64,000 nt of DNA from Chiridota heheva (taxonomy: Eukaryota > Echinodermata > Holothuroidea > Apodida > Chiridotidae): the NCBI GenBank assembly GCA_020152595.1, contig JAIGNY010002058.1, positions 97,501 through 161,500 of the forward strand. The letters run 5' to 3'. The position numbers and the translations under genes are program-made. Of this stretch, positions 24,701-35,998 are shown piece after piece; the stretch's first letter is position 1, and every line of letters begins with the position of its first letter. The notes under the pieces were generated by a model. The model did no database searches, was not told the DNA's origin, and was given only the letters and a program-made list of their open reading frames with translations.

Positions 24701-24894
24701 TACGACCGCGTTGAATCATACGACCGCATACGACCGCGTTGAATCATACGACCGCGTTGAAGAATCATACGACCGCGTTGACCGACCGCGTTGAATCATA
24801 CGACCGCGTTGAATCATACGACCGCGTTGAATCATACGACCGCGTTGAATCATACGACCGCGTTGAAGTATACGACCGCGTTGAAGTATACATT
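21790..24894. repeat. 18-bp CpG-dense minisatellite, ~172 copies, 3.1 kb
   Basis: The consensus is gaccgcgttgaatcatac. Variants are clustered: cgaatcacac (21890-22320), ggaatcgtac or gaatcgtac (21940-22075, 22330-22375), and gaagtatac (22720-22880, 24860-24890). From 22880 to 23760 the units are nearly identical. Each unit holds three or four CpG sites. As 18 is divisible by 3, both strands stay open for up to 656-682 codons (DRVESY, MIQRGR, NHTTAL, STRSYD). No start context, domain or splice site suggests a real protein. Confidence 0.97.
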
Positions 24895-24901
24895 TACTTT
24901 T

Positions 24902-24988
24902 TAGTTGCACCACTAAATTCTACCCACCCTCTTGTTGCACTGCTGGGTTCTACCCACCCTCTTATTTTTGCACCCCTGCTTTCTTTGA
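24902..24988. repeat. 30-bp repeat, about 2.5 copies
   Basis: gttgcaccactaaattctac plus ccaccctctt is followed by a similar unit with ctgctgggttc, then a partial unit. It directly follows the 18-bp array. Confidence 0.7.
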
Positions 24989-26045
24989 GCTGTTGGTTAC
25001 ATCACTTGTTGTACAATGGCGGTTTGACATCCTCTTAGATCTCTGCACACATAAGTACACCGGCCTAAGATGAGTGTCACATCTTGTTTCTGCTCGATTA
25101 CAAGAAGAGACCAAAAGTGCACTTTGTGACCCTTGATAAGGTAGAACAAACAAAAATGTTTCGGTACATGGTTCTGCGCTAAATGAATCAATAAACGCAC
25201 TCCTGTCTGAGTTTTGATAAGCAGGATACGTCCAAAGATGAACATAAAGAAATGAATAGCCTCACTGAATCGTAAGTTATGAATTAATCATTCTGAGTCG
25301 TGAAGAAGAAAGCACATGTCGGACGCCTTTACTTATTGTCTACTTGGGCTTATTGCTCTGATAATCGGCAGCAAATGACAATCAGCAAAATTGCATTACA
25401 GCATTACTGCGCTGCGTTCAGATTTGTGCCGCTGGCAAATCTTTGCAAAGCAATAAGCGGCAAAAATGGAATTGCAATAACGGGAGATCCAATCAAGATG
25501 TGAATGGTTTATGATGTACTGGTATGTACAATCGAATAGATTTGATTATAGCAAGTTTTATCAGACGAAAGAGCTTTTTTCCCCTTATTAGGATACCACC
25601 GACAGGTTTATCATAAAGCCAACGTCGAAGTTAAATTCAGTGATATGTAGCCTTGCAAGGAATGGTCATTCTAGTTAGAAGAATAATGCACTTGTAATTT
25701 ATCTTTCCACCAAACGCTGCTGCTCATCGAAAAATCTTCACATTTCGGAACATTCCCATAATTTTCGTGAGACGTGTCTTCCATTTTACCAAATTTTATT
25801 TTTGCAATTTTACCAGAACAATATCGCAATTTTACCTTCAACCTGGGAAGAAAACATGTAACCAGGAAGATTCTCAGGAGGGTAAGTTTTTCCCTGCCCC
25901 TGCTTCCTATACCTTAGCAACATTGAGTGATATGAATTTGGGTCTTGCACAAGTACATATACGCTTGATCATCAACACAATATTTTATGTATTTATCCTT
26001 GCTAATACGCAGTCCGTTAAATTTGAAGAATCACTAAGTATTTCG
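24989..26045. other. Unassigned sequence
   Basis: Several 60-95 codon open frames overlap on both strands (25300-25503 plus, 25767-26054 plus, 25245-24997 minus). None has motifs or convincing splice borders. No repeat was seen. Confidence 0.35.
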
Positions 26046-26049
26046 TACG

Positions 26050-28764
26050 TTTAGGGATTATAGAGCAATTAACTAATAGCTAACACTGAGAACCAGCAAT
26101 GCTGTTGAACACTGTTAATTTCTAAATAGCAATTACAGGGTAACACCATCACTGAGAGCCAGTAATGCTGCTGAACACTGTTAATTTCTATATAGCAATT
26201 ACAGGGTGACACTAACACTGAGAGTCAGTAAAACTGCTGAACACTGTTAATTTCTATATAGCAATTACATGGTAACACTAACACTAAGAGCCAGTAATAC
26301 TGATGAACACTGTTAATTTCTATATAGCAATTACAGGGTAACACTAGCACTGAGAGCCAGTAATACTGCTGAACACTGTTAATTTCTATATAGCAATTAC
26401 AGGGTAACACTAATACTGAGAGCCAGTAATACTGCTGAACATTGTTAATTTCTATATAGCAATTACAGGGTAACACCAACACTGAGAGCCAGTAATGCTG
26501 CTGAACACTGTTAATATCTATATAGCAATTACAGCTTAACACTAACATTGAGAGCCAGTAATACTGTTGAACACTGTTAATTTCTATATAGCAATTACAG
26601 GGTAACACCAATACTGAGAGCCAGTAATACTGCTGAACACTGTTAATTTCTATATAGCAATTACAGGGTGACACTAACACTGAGAGCCAGTAATACTGCT
26701 GAACACTGTTAATTTCTATATAGCAATTACAGGGTAACACCAACACTGAGAGCCAGTAATACTGCTGAACACTGTTAATTTCTATATAGCAATTACAGGG
26801 TAACACCAACACTGAGAGCCAGTAATACTGCTGAACACTGTTAATTTCTATATAGCAATTACAGGGTAAAACCAACACTGGGAGCCAGTAATACTGCTGA
26901 ATACTGTTAATTTCTATATAGCAATTACAGGGTAACACCAACACTGAGAGCCAGTAATACTGCTGAACACTGCTAATTTCTATATAGCAATTACAGGGTA
27001 ACACCAACACTGAGAGCCAGTAATACTGCTGAACACTGTTAATTTCTATATAGCAATTACAGGGTGACACTAACACTGAGAGCCAGTAATACTGCTGAAC
27101 ACTGTTAATTTCTATATGGCAATTACAGGGTAACACCAACACTGAGAGCCAGTAATACTGCTGAACACTGCTAATTTCTATATAGCAATTACAGGGTAAC
27201 ACCAACACTGAGAGCCAGTAATACTGCTGAACACTGTTAATTTCTATATAGCAATTACAGGGAAACACCAACACTGAGAGCCAGTAATACTGTTGAACAC
27301 TGCTAATTTCTATATAGCAATTACAGGGTAACACCAACACTGAGAGCCAGTAATACTGCTGAACACTGCTAATTTCTATATAGCAATTACAGGGTAACAC
27401 CAACACTGAGAGCCAGTAATACTGCTGAACACTGTTAATTTCTATATAGCAATTACAGGGTAACACCAACACTGAGAGCCAGTAATACTGCTGAACACTG
27501 CTAATTTCTATATAGCAATTACAGGGTAACACCAACACTGAGAGCCAGTAATACTGCTGAACACTGTTAATTTCTATATAGCAATTACAGGGTAACACCA
27601 ACACTGAGAGCCAGTAATACTGCTGAACACTGTTAATTTCTATATAGCAAACAGGGTAACACCAACACTGAGAGCCAGTAATACTGCTGAACACTGTTAA
27701 TTTCTATATAGCAATTACAGGGTAACACCAACACTGAGAGCCAGTAATACTGCTGAGCACTGTTAATATCTATATAGCAATTACAGGGTAACACCAACAC
27801 TGAGAGCCAGTAATACTGCTGAACACTGCTAATTTCTATATAGCAATTACAGGGTAACACCAACACTGAGAGCCAGTAATACTGCTGAACACTGTTAATT
27901 TCTATATAGCAATTACAGGGTAACACCAACACTGAGAGCCAGTAATACTGCTGAACACTGCTAATTTCTATATAGCAATTACAGGGTAACACCAATACTG
28001 AGAGCCAGTAATACTGCTGAACACTCTTAATTTCTATATAGCAATTACAGGGTAACACCAACACTGAGATCCAGTAATACTGCTGAACACTGTTAATTTC
28101 TATATAGCAATTACAGGGTAACACCAACACTGAGAGCCAGTTATACTGTTGAACACTGTTAATTTCTATATAGCAATTACAGGGTAACACTAGCACTGAG
28201 AGCCAGTAATACTGCTGAACACTGTTAATTTCTATATGGCAATTACAGGGTAACACCAACACTGAGAGCCAGTAATACTGCTGAACACTGTTAATTTCTA
28301 TATAGCAATTACAGGGTAACACTAACACTGAGAGCCAGTAATACTGCTGAACACTGCTAATTTCTATATAGCAATTACAGGGTAACACCAACACTGAGAG
28401 CCAGTAATACTGCTGAACACTGTTAATATCTATATAGCAATTACAGGGTAACACCAACACTGAGAGCCAGTAATACTGCTGAACACTGTTAATTTCTATA
28501 TAGCAATTACAGGGTAACACCAACACTGAGAGCCAGTAATACTGCTGAACACTGTTAATATCTATATAGCAATTACAGGGTAACACCAACACTGAGAGCC
28601 AGTAATACTGCTGAACACTGTTAATTTCTATATAGCAATTACAGGGTAACACCAACACTGAGAGCCAGTAATACTGCTGAACAATGTTAATATCTATATA
28701 GCAATTACAGGGTAACACTAACACTGAGAGCCAATAATGCTGCTAAACACTGTTAATTTATATA
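26050..28764. repeat. 66-bp minisatellite, ~41 copies, 2.7 kb
   Basis: The unit contains ggtaacaccaacactgagag, ccagtaatactgctgaaca, ctgttaatttctatatagc and aattacag. Divergence is low (1-5 differences per unit), mostly at a few fixed positions. 66 = 3 x 22, so the minus strand reads a 22-residue repeat (SVQQYYWLSVLVLPCN then CYIEIN) for 489 and 363 codons. A 2-bp deletion at about 27648 shifts the frame between them. No promoter, splice site or family match supports translation. Confidence 0.97.
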
Positions 28765-28765
28765 T

Positions 28766-29290
28766 GGTTTGGCTACGACATTATCTCCTACGGTAAAGCC
28801 AATGCATATTAGTACCTAATTATTCACCTGTCCTGCCAATCACGCGGTAGTCTTGTCTGCTCATTTACTTATTCGGTCAATCGACCAAAGAGCAACACAT
28901 TCCTAACTCACTTGGAATGTTCCTAACTCACTTGGAATGTTGTTGTGGTCATGTTGGTATATTCTAGTAGCCAGCTACCTCTAGTGCAGGCAGATCCAAC
29001 TAAGTTACACTTAGCTTAGGTATACCAACATGTCCCCTTGTATTTGTCATTACATTATCTTTTCATATACCAGATGTCATTGGATCAGTCTTACATTGGG
29101 AAGTAGTTATACATTCTAACACACATATGAGACTTACACCAGCACGCACACTCTAGACATTTCATTTTGTCACACTTCTGTATATTCATAGGGATCCTCT
29201 TGATTTTATCTACAGCAGGACCCCCAGGGTTACAGCAGCTTGCAGAGCCACACTACGTCATCCAAACTGGTGGACTAGAAGGTTAGTCCC
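28766..29290. repeat. Direct repeat copy 1 (~510 bp)
   Basis: It starts ggctacgacattatctcctac and ends near agtccccacattg. It matches 29841-30352 through most of its length with small indels. Both copies contain a doubled cctaactcacttggaatgtt and an inverted pair tgttggtata/tataccaaca. Confidence 0.8.
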
Positions 29291-29840
29291 CACATTGGTA
29301 TCCACGAAATGATTCTTTGGATGACGTGGTGTTCCTGGCCAGCTTGTCATCCCATTTTTTATCGTTCAATCGCTTCGCCTGTGATCAAGGGGAAGCATTT
29401 GTGGCGGTTTGGTACTTCCCCCACCGCATTCTTTTATGCTGTGTAAAACTATCGTTCTACACGCCGATTGTGGTCCACGTTCAGTTTGACCTTTGCTATG
29501 TGTTCCGTTTACGGGCCACACGTTGTTGATCTCATTCCCGACGATAGCAGAGGAAAGACAATGCACGAGGTCTACGGAGTAAGCTGTTTGTCAGCTAAGT
29601 TGCTTTACTTGATCTATCTTAAGTACTTTTGTCTTCTCTGAGTACCTTTGCTATGTACTCAGGGTTATTATGTCTTTATCATACCATGTACGTTTACCTT
29701 GTGTCACTATTACCTTTGCTTATATTGTTTACTGTATGTACATCAATCATATGTACCATAGGCCTACTTTGTCTATCAACGCTTTGCGTGTGCCAAAGCT
29801 ACCTCACCTGCTTGGTTATTTGTTGCATTCATTCAGTCCC
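29291..29840. other. Spacer between the ~510-bp direct repeats
   Basis: About 550 bp, GC-richer at 29390-29560. Short open frames on both strands lack recognisable motifs. A Pro-Gly-Gly-rich minus frame (29566-29366) is not a known gag or protease. If the flanking repeats were LTRs, this would be a very short internal region. Confidence 0.4.
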
Positions 29841-30352
29841 ATGCTTTGGCTACGGCAATACCTCCTACGGTAAAGCCAATGCATATTAGTACCTAATTAT
29901 TCACTGGGTATCTTTTGCCCAGCTCATGAGCATCACCTACCCAGCCGATCACGCGGGTAGTCTTGTCTGCTCATTTACTTATTCGGTCAATCGAACAAAC
30001 AGCAATACATACCTAACTCACTTGGAATGTTCCTAACTCACTTGGATTGTTTATGTGGTCATGTTGGTATATTCTAGCAATTAGCTACTTTTAGTGCTAC
30101 CTCTTAGGTATACCAACATGTCCCCTTGTATTTGCCATTACATTATCATTTCGTAATACCAGATATCATTAAATAAGTGTTACATTGGGCAGTAGTCATA
30201 CAGTCTAACACACATGTGAGACTCACACAAGCACGCACACTCTAGACATTTCATTTCGTACACTTCTGTATATTTATAGGGATCCTCTTGTTTTCATCTA
30301 CAGGATCCCCAGAGTGACAGCAGCTTGCAGAGCACTATAAGGTCAGTCCCCA
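29841..30352. repeat. Direct repeat copy 2 (~510 bp)
   Basis: It starts ggctacggcaatacctcctac and ends agtccccacactg. Compared with copy 1 it has about 30 extra bases at 29914-29945 and lacks part of the agatccaactaagtt stretch. A tandem partial duplication (offset about 1075 bp) explains it; a TRIM-like LTR pair is possible but no primer-binding or polypurine site is clear. Confidence 0.8.
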
Positions 30353-31445
30353 CACTGTGACCATTTACGTTTAAAGTCTTGCGGCCATATTTGACAGTTT
30401 GACATGTGGATCCAGCCTGATAATTGTAAGTGTGAGGTGCTACTATACTAATATGCCTACTATTAAAGGGCTCACTATACTGTATTTCTCATATCCTGGA
30501 AGGGGTCGACAGGAATTAAAATAAAAGTTCCAAGCTGTTAAAGTTCAAAATGACACCGTTACAATACTCAAGTTCTTAGGCTACTTTCGATTAGTACTAA
30601 ACTGCAAGCATCAAACGTGGGGACAATTAACTTGTAATTCCGCAAAAAGAAAAATATTTCGGCCTACATTGTTTTGCTTCCAATGAGCTCTTTAGAAAAT
30701 AATTCAACTTCCTTTATTTTCGGGCAATTTTCTTCATTTTTTTGGAGGGGCAGGGGAGAGAAAAGTTTGAAACCTCAATTATTGCTTTCCTATCCCTTTA
30801 AACTTTTACCCCCATCCCCTCCCTCCTTAAGAGGAAAAAAATTGCTGCTTTCTTTTTCAGTTTTTTAACTTTTCGGGCATTTTCTATGTTTTAGAGAAAA
30901 TTTTATTTGCGGTAGTTTGCATCATTTATCTTTCCTTTTCAGGAAATGTTTACATATTTGAGAGATAATGGGTTCTTAGCTGAACAATTTAGGACAGTTT
31001 ATACCTTTCATTGATCTTGATTTTTAAAGTATTATTGAAGATAAAAATAAATTATATGATAAAAGTAAGGGCTGATTACTCAACTCCCCCTCCTCCCCCC
31101 ACACTCACACACACACACTTTTATGGTCTTCGCCTATGGCCTCAGGACCCACTTTTCCAATAACCAATACATTATTTTCTGCCCAACTTAAAAGTTATTC
31201 TGAATAATTGAAGGAAAAAAACATCTCCCTGGGATGTGTAAACCAATTGATCTCCAATTTACAAAATGATATATTAATTAGGATTATATTCCAATGGTTT
31301 TTAATGGAAATCCGAATTGGAGGTAGTTAATTCTCAAATAGTTCCATATAGTTTATAAATGTAAATAATATTAATGGGGTCTCTTTTGGAAACAATAAAT
31401 GCCTATTGATTCCAGTATAAGCCTTTAGTACTGGTTCTAACGGGT
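30353..31445. other. Unassigned AT-rich sequence
   Basis: Contains runs at 30745-30760 and 31085-31120 (C-rich, then a CA repeat). No supported gene was seen. Confidence 0.4.
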
Positions 31446-31454
31446 GATGTGTTC

Positions 31455-32945
31455 ATTACCACTTAAAAAGAGTTACCACCTGTTAAAAACAGTTATCACC
31501 TACTAAAAAGAGTTACCACCTGTTAAAAACAGTTACCACCCATTAAAAACAGTTACCACTTATTAAAAACAGTTACCACCTACTAAAGACAGTTATCACC
31601 TATTAAAAACAGTTACCACCAATTAAAAACAGTTACCACCTATTAAAAACAGTTACCACCTATTAAAAACAGTTACCACTTATTAAAAACAGTTACCACT
31701 TAATAAAAACAGTTACCACCTATTAAAAACAGTTATCACCTATTAAAAACAGTTACCACCTATTAAAAACAGTTACCACCTATTAAAAACAGTTACCACC
31801 TATTAAAAACAGTTACCACCTATTAAAAATAGTTACCACCTATTAAAAAAACAGTTACCATCTATTAAAACAGTTACCACCTATTAAAAACAGTTACCAC
31901 CTATTAAAAACAGTTACCACCTATTAAAAACAGTTACCACCTATTAAAAACAGTAACCACCTATTAAAAATAGTTACCACCTATTAAAAACAGTTACCAC
32001 CCATTAAAAACAGTTACCACTTGTTAAAAACAGTTACCACCTATTAAAAACAGTTACCACCTATTAAAAACAGTTACCACCTATTAAAAACAGTTACCAC
32101 CTATTAAAAACAGTTACCACCTATTAAAACAGTTACCACCTATTAAAAACAGTAACCACCTATTAAAAATAGTTACCACCTATTAAAAACAGTTACCACC
32201 CATTAAAAACAGTTACCACTTGTTAAAAACAGTTACCACCTATTAAAAACAGTTACCACCTATTAAAAATAGTTACCACCTATTAAAAACAGTTACCATC
32301 TATTAAAACAGTTACCACCTATTAAAAACAGTTACCACCTATTAAAAACAGTTACCACCTATTAAAACAGTTACCACCTATTAAAAACAGTAACCACCTA
32401 TTAAAAATAGTTACCACCTATTAAAAACAGTTACCACCCATTAAAAACAGTTACCACTTGTTAAAAACAGTTACCACCTATTAAAAACAGTTACCACCTA
32501 TTAAAAACAGTTACCACCAATTAAAAACAGTTACCACTTAATAAAACAGTTACCACCTATTAAAAACAGTTATCACCTATTAAAAACAGTTACCACCTAT
32601 TAAAAACAGTTACCACCTATTAAAAACAGTTACCACCTATTAAAAACAGTTACCACCTATTAAAAATAGTTACCACCTATTAAAAACAGTTACCATCTAT
32701 TAAAACAGTTACCACCTATTAAAAACAGTTACCACCTATTAAAAACAGTTACCACCTATTAAAAACAGTTACCACCTATTAAAAACAGTAACCACCTATT
32801 AAAAATAGTTACCACCTATTAAAAACAGTTACCACCCATTAAAAACAGTTACCACTTGTTAAAAACAGTTACCACCTATTAAAAACAGTTACCACCTATT
32901 AAAAACAGTTACCACCTATTAAAAACAGTTACCACCTATTAAAAA
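31455..32945. repeat. 20-bp minisatellite, ~74 copies
   Basis: The consensus is ctattaaaaacagttaccac. A marked block of variants (agtaacc, then aaaatagtt, then acccatt, then acttgtt) recurs at about 31950, 32150, 32390 and 32785, showing duplications of 200, 240 and 395 bp. It abuts the 28-bp array with no spacer. Confidence 0.96.
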
Positions 32946-33424
32946 CAAGATATGGGCCAACAATGGTATTATACAAGGTATGGGCGAACAATGGTATTAT
33001 ACAAGGTATGGGCCAACAATGGTATTATACAAGATATGGGCCAACAATGGTATTATACAAGGTATGGGCCAACAATGGAATTATACAAGGTATGGGCGAA
33101 CAATGGTATTATACAAGGTATGGGCCAACAATGGTATTATACAAGGTATGGGCCAACAATGGTATTATACAAGGTATGGGCCAACAATGGTATTATACAA
33201 GGTATGGGCCAACAATGGTACTATACAAGGTATGGGCCAACAATGGTATTATACAAGGTATGGGCCAACAATGGTATTATACAAGGTATGGGCGAACAAT
33301 GGTATTATACAAGGTATGTGCCAACAATGGTATTATACAAGGTATGGGCGAACAATGGTATTATACAAGGTATGGGCCAACAATGGTATTATACAAGGTA
33401 TGGGCCAACCATGGTATTATAGGC
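32946..33424. repeat. 28-bp minisatellite, 17 copies
   Basis: The consensus is caaggtatgggccaacaatg plus gtattata, very uniform. Single-base variants (gcgaac, gtgcc, tggaat) are scattered. As 28 is not a multiple of 3, all three plus frames cycle through the same peptides; these are not genes. Confidence 0.96.
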
Positions 33425-33501
33425 AGTTAGTTTTTATTTCACCGGAACACATGAAGGTTACGACGACACAGGTTTAACAGCTTAGTAGTTTTTTTAGTTG
33501 T

Positions 33502-33990
33502 CATTTTATAATGTGCTTAATTAAAGTTAAGCATTTTATAATGTGCTTCTTAAAGTTAAGCATTTTATAATGTGCTTATTAAAGTTAAGCATGTTATGTG
33601 CTTATTGAAATTAAGCATTTTAAAATGTGATTATTAAAGTTAAGCATTTTATAATGTGCTTATTAAAGTTAAGCATTTTATAATGTGCTTATTAAAGTTA
33701 AGCATTTTATAATGTGCTTATTAAAGTTAAGCATTTTATAATGTGCTTATTAAAGTTAAGCATTTTAAAATGTGCGTATTAAAGTTAAGCATTTTATGAT
33801 GTACTTATTAAAGTTAAGCATTTTATAATAAGCTTATTAAAGTTAAGCATTTTATAATGTGCTTATTAAAGTTAAGCATTTTATAATGTGCTTATTAAAG
33901 TTAAGCATTTTAAAATGTGCGTATTAAAGTTAAGCATTTTATGATGTACTTATTAAAGTTAAGCATTTTATAATAAGCTTATTAAAATTA
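33502..33990. repeat. 29-bp minisatellite, ~16 copies
   Basis: The consensus is cttattaaagttaagcattt plus tataatgtg. A variant run (aaaatgtgcg, then tgatgtac, then taataagc) appears at 33763-33833 and again at 33908-33978, so a 145-bp (five-unit) block was duplicated. Confidence 0.95.
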
Positions 33991-34385
33991 AATTTGTTAT
34001 CTACAATGACTTCTATGTAACGGTCAGATGTTATTTCTTTTAAGTCTCTGAAATCTGAAGCGGACATATCAAGTTCAATATTGTTCTTTACATGTAGTGG
34101 CAACGCTGAGGAGATGTCCAATGATGAAGTATTGTGTTGATACATTTTGTAAACAAAGTTAGTTTTATGGGCTTTGCGATATGTAATCCATAACATTTTA
34201 CACGTTTTGACATTAAAATACATCTGCTAACTAATTGCCCACTTCTGTAACTTGAAAGAATCTTCCTGAAGGAGAATTGCATCTTTTATGGATTTGATTG
34301 GCCTGTATAGTGCACTTTCATCAACAAAGAGACGGATTCTATTGAGATTATTTTCAATTTCATTTCGAAGGTAGCAAGCAAAGAG
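33990..34385 (-). pseudogene. Reverse-transcriptase fragment of a second LINE
   Basis: The minus strand from about 34385 downward encodes a degraded palm region: RIRLFVDESALYRPI, then LLQEDSFKLQKWA, an in-frame TAG at 34227-34229, and QMYFNVKTCKMLWIT. The family pattern is 'IRLFADD..LYR.I....D..LLQEDL..L..WA..W.M.FN..KC', so the match is clear. The catalytic FADD has become FVDE (34317-34328), and the KYLGV-like segment reads RYIEVIVDNKFNF (about 34010). It is therefore dead. It begins only about 55 bp inside the intron after receptor exon 2 and runs into the 29-bp array on its other side. It is a different subfamily from the 9.7-11.5 kb element. Confidence 0.75.
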
Positions 34386-34441
34386 CCTTAGCTGCAAATA
34401 GTGCAGGTTATTGTGTAATAACACCTCATACTAATACTTAC

Positions 34442-34590
34442 AACATCATTTATTTGATTCAAGTCCAAAGAGATGTTGACATTTACTGTTGTGTTTTCCA
34501 ATCTCACCGGTCTTACATTTTTATCATACTCATTTGTCTTAAAAAGATTCCTCAGCAAGTTGCGTTGTTCGTCAGAGGAGAACACCGACT
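34442..34590 (-). CDS. Receptor exon 2: nAChR-type ligand-binding domain N-terminus
   Basis: This 149-bp exon is preceded by the acceptor ttttacatttatttgcag and followed by a perfect donor, GTAAGT. It encodes 49 complete residues. The order is a DEQRNLL start, a LFKTNEYDKNVRPV stretch, ENTTVNV, and SLDLNQINDV at the end. This matches the start of the extracellular domain of Cys-loop acetylcholine receptor subunits, where the pattern L..LF..Y....RPV....V.V...L.L.QI.DV is typical. The exon ends exactly after 'DV', the position where vertebrate CHRNA genes break before the DEKNQ exon. Two N-glycosylation sites (NTT, NIS) are present. The role would be part of the pentameric cation channel's agonist-binding N-terminal helix and first strand. 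Exon 3 and later exons were not found, so alpha versus non-alpha type cannot be told. GABA or glycine receptors fit less well. Confidence 0.8.
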
Positions 34591-34925
34591 CTGCAAATAA
34601 ATGTAAAAGGTTTGAATTAAATCATCTAATTAGGTATTCATTTGAAAATTAAAACAAGGCAATGAAATTAATAACTTTAAATTCACTCAGTCGTACATAT
34701 TAAGACCCCCAAACAAACAAAATGAACCCGTTTCACCGATTCTTGTTCCACATATACCGTTGCTAGTTGGTTGTTCCAACACACGTTACAATCAAGCAGA
34801 ATCCGCTATGTTCACACTGTTCTATGCGGCTACAAAGTAATGTAATTATGGGAATTATAAACACATATTTTCCAAAGTTTAAAACTCAAATAATGACATT
34901 GGCGCATTTTATATATCTATTATTT
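34591..34925. other. Intronic spacer next to receptor exon 2
   Basis: AT-rich, beginning with the exon 2 acceptor tract at 34591-34608. No other feature was seen. Confidence 0.4.
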
Positions 34926-34939
34926 GGAAAGAATTTTAG

Positions 34940-35998
34940 GGTGTGACATTATCCTGCGGTGTAGCGTCAACCATTCAAATAAGTGACATTACCCCGTGAA
35001 AGAGCGTCAACTATTCAAACAAGTCACATTACCCCGTGGGGCAGCGTCAACTATTCAAATAAGTGACATTACCCCGTTTGCAGCGTTAACCATTCAAACA
35101 AGTGATGGGGCAGCGTCAACTATTCAAACAAGTCACATTACCCCGTGGTGCAGCGTCAACTACTCAAACAAGTCACATTACACCTTGGGCAACGCCAACC
35201 ATTCAAATATTGACATTACCCTGTGTGCAGCGTCAACTACTCAAATAAGTGACATTACCCCGTGAGACAGCGTCAACTATTCAAACAAGTCACATTACCC
35301 TGTGTGGCGTCAACTACTCACCCCTTGAGACAGCGTCAACTATTCAAACCCATTCGTGAAGCGTCAACTATTCAAACAAGTCACATTACACCTTGGGCAA
35401 CGTCAACCATTCAAATATTGACATTACCCTGTGTGCAGCGTCAACTATTCAAATAAGTGACATCACCCCTTGAGACAGCGTCAACTATTCAAACAAGTCA
35501 CATTACCCAAATATTGACATTACCCTGTGGGTCAACTATTCGTTAACTATTCAAACAAGTGACATTACCCCCCGTTTGTCACATTACAGCGTTAACCATT
35601 CAAATATTGAAGTGTTGGGGCAGCGTCAACCATTCAAATAAGTGACATCACCCCTTGAGACAGCGTCACCTATTCAAACAAGTCACATTACCCCGTGGGG
35701 CAGCGTTAACTATTCAAAGAAGTGACATTACCCCGTTTGCAGCGTTAACCATTTAAAGAAGTGTTGGGGCAGCGTCAACTATTCAAACAAGTCACATTAC
35801 CCCGTGGGGCAGCGTCAACTATTCAAAGAAGTGACATTACTCCGTTTGCAGTGTTGACCATTCAAACAAGTGACATTAACCCGTGAGACAGCGTCAACTA
35901 TTCAAACAAGTCACATTACCCCGTGGGGCAGCGTCAACTATTCAAAGAAGTGACATTACCTTGTTTGCAGCGTTAACCATTCAAACAAGTGGCATAAT
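34940..35998. repeat. ~40-bp minisatellite, irregular
   Basis: The consensus is gcgtcaactattcaaacaag plus tcacattaccccgtggggca. About 27 units are present with many shortened ones, especially 35100-35620, where fragments are rejoined out of phase. It ends fused to the truncated composite transposon. Confidence 0.9.

Noticed and set aside
21698..24742. Long open frames on both strands (DRVESY, MIQRGR, NHTTAL repeats)
   Set aside because: An 18-bp unit without stops gives open frames on both strands at once; indels shift them freely.
26225..28724. 489- and 363-codon frames as a 22-residue repeat protein
   Set aside because: No start context, signal, splice site or family match was seen; clean copying of a 66-bp unit explains the frame. 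Kept only as a test in the findings.
30361..30430. Minus-strand SNCQIWPQDF stretch as a further nAChR exon
   Set aside because: The resemblance is short; surrounding residues and splice sites do not fit the family.
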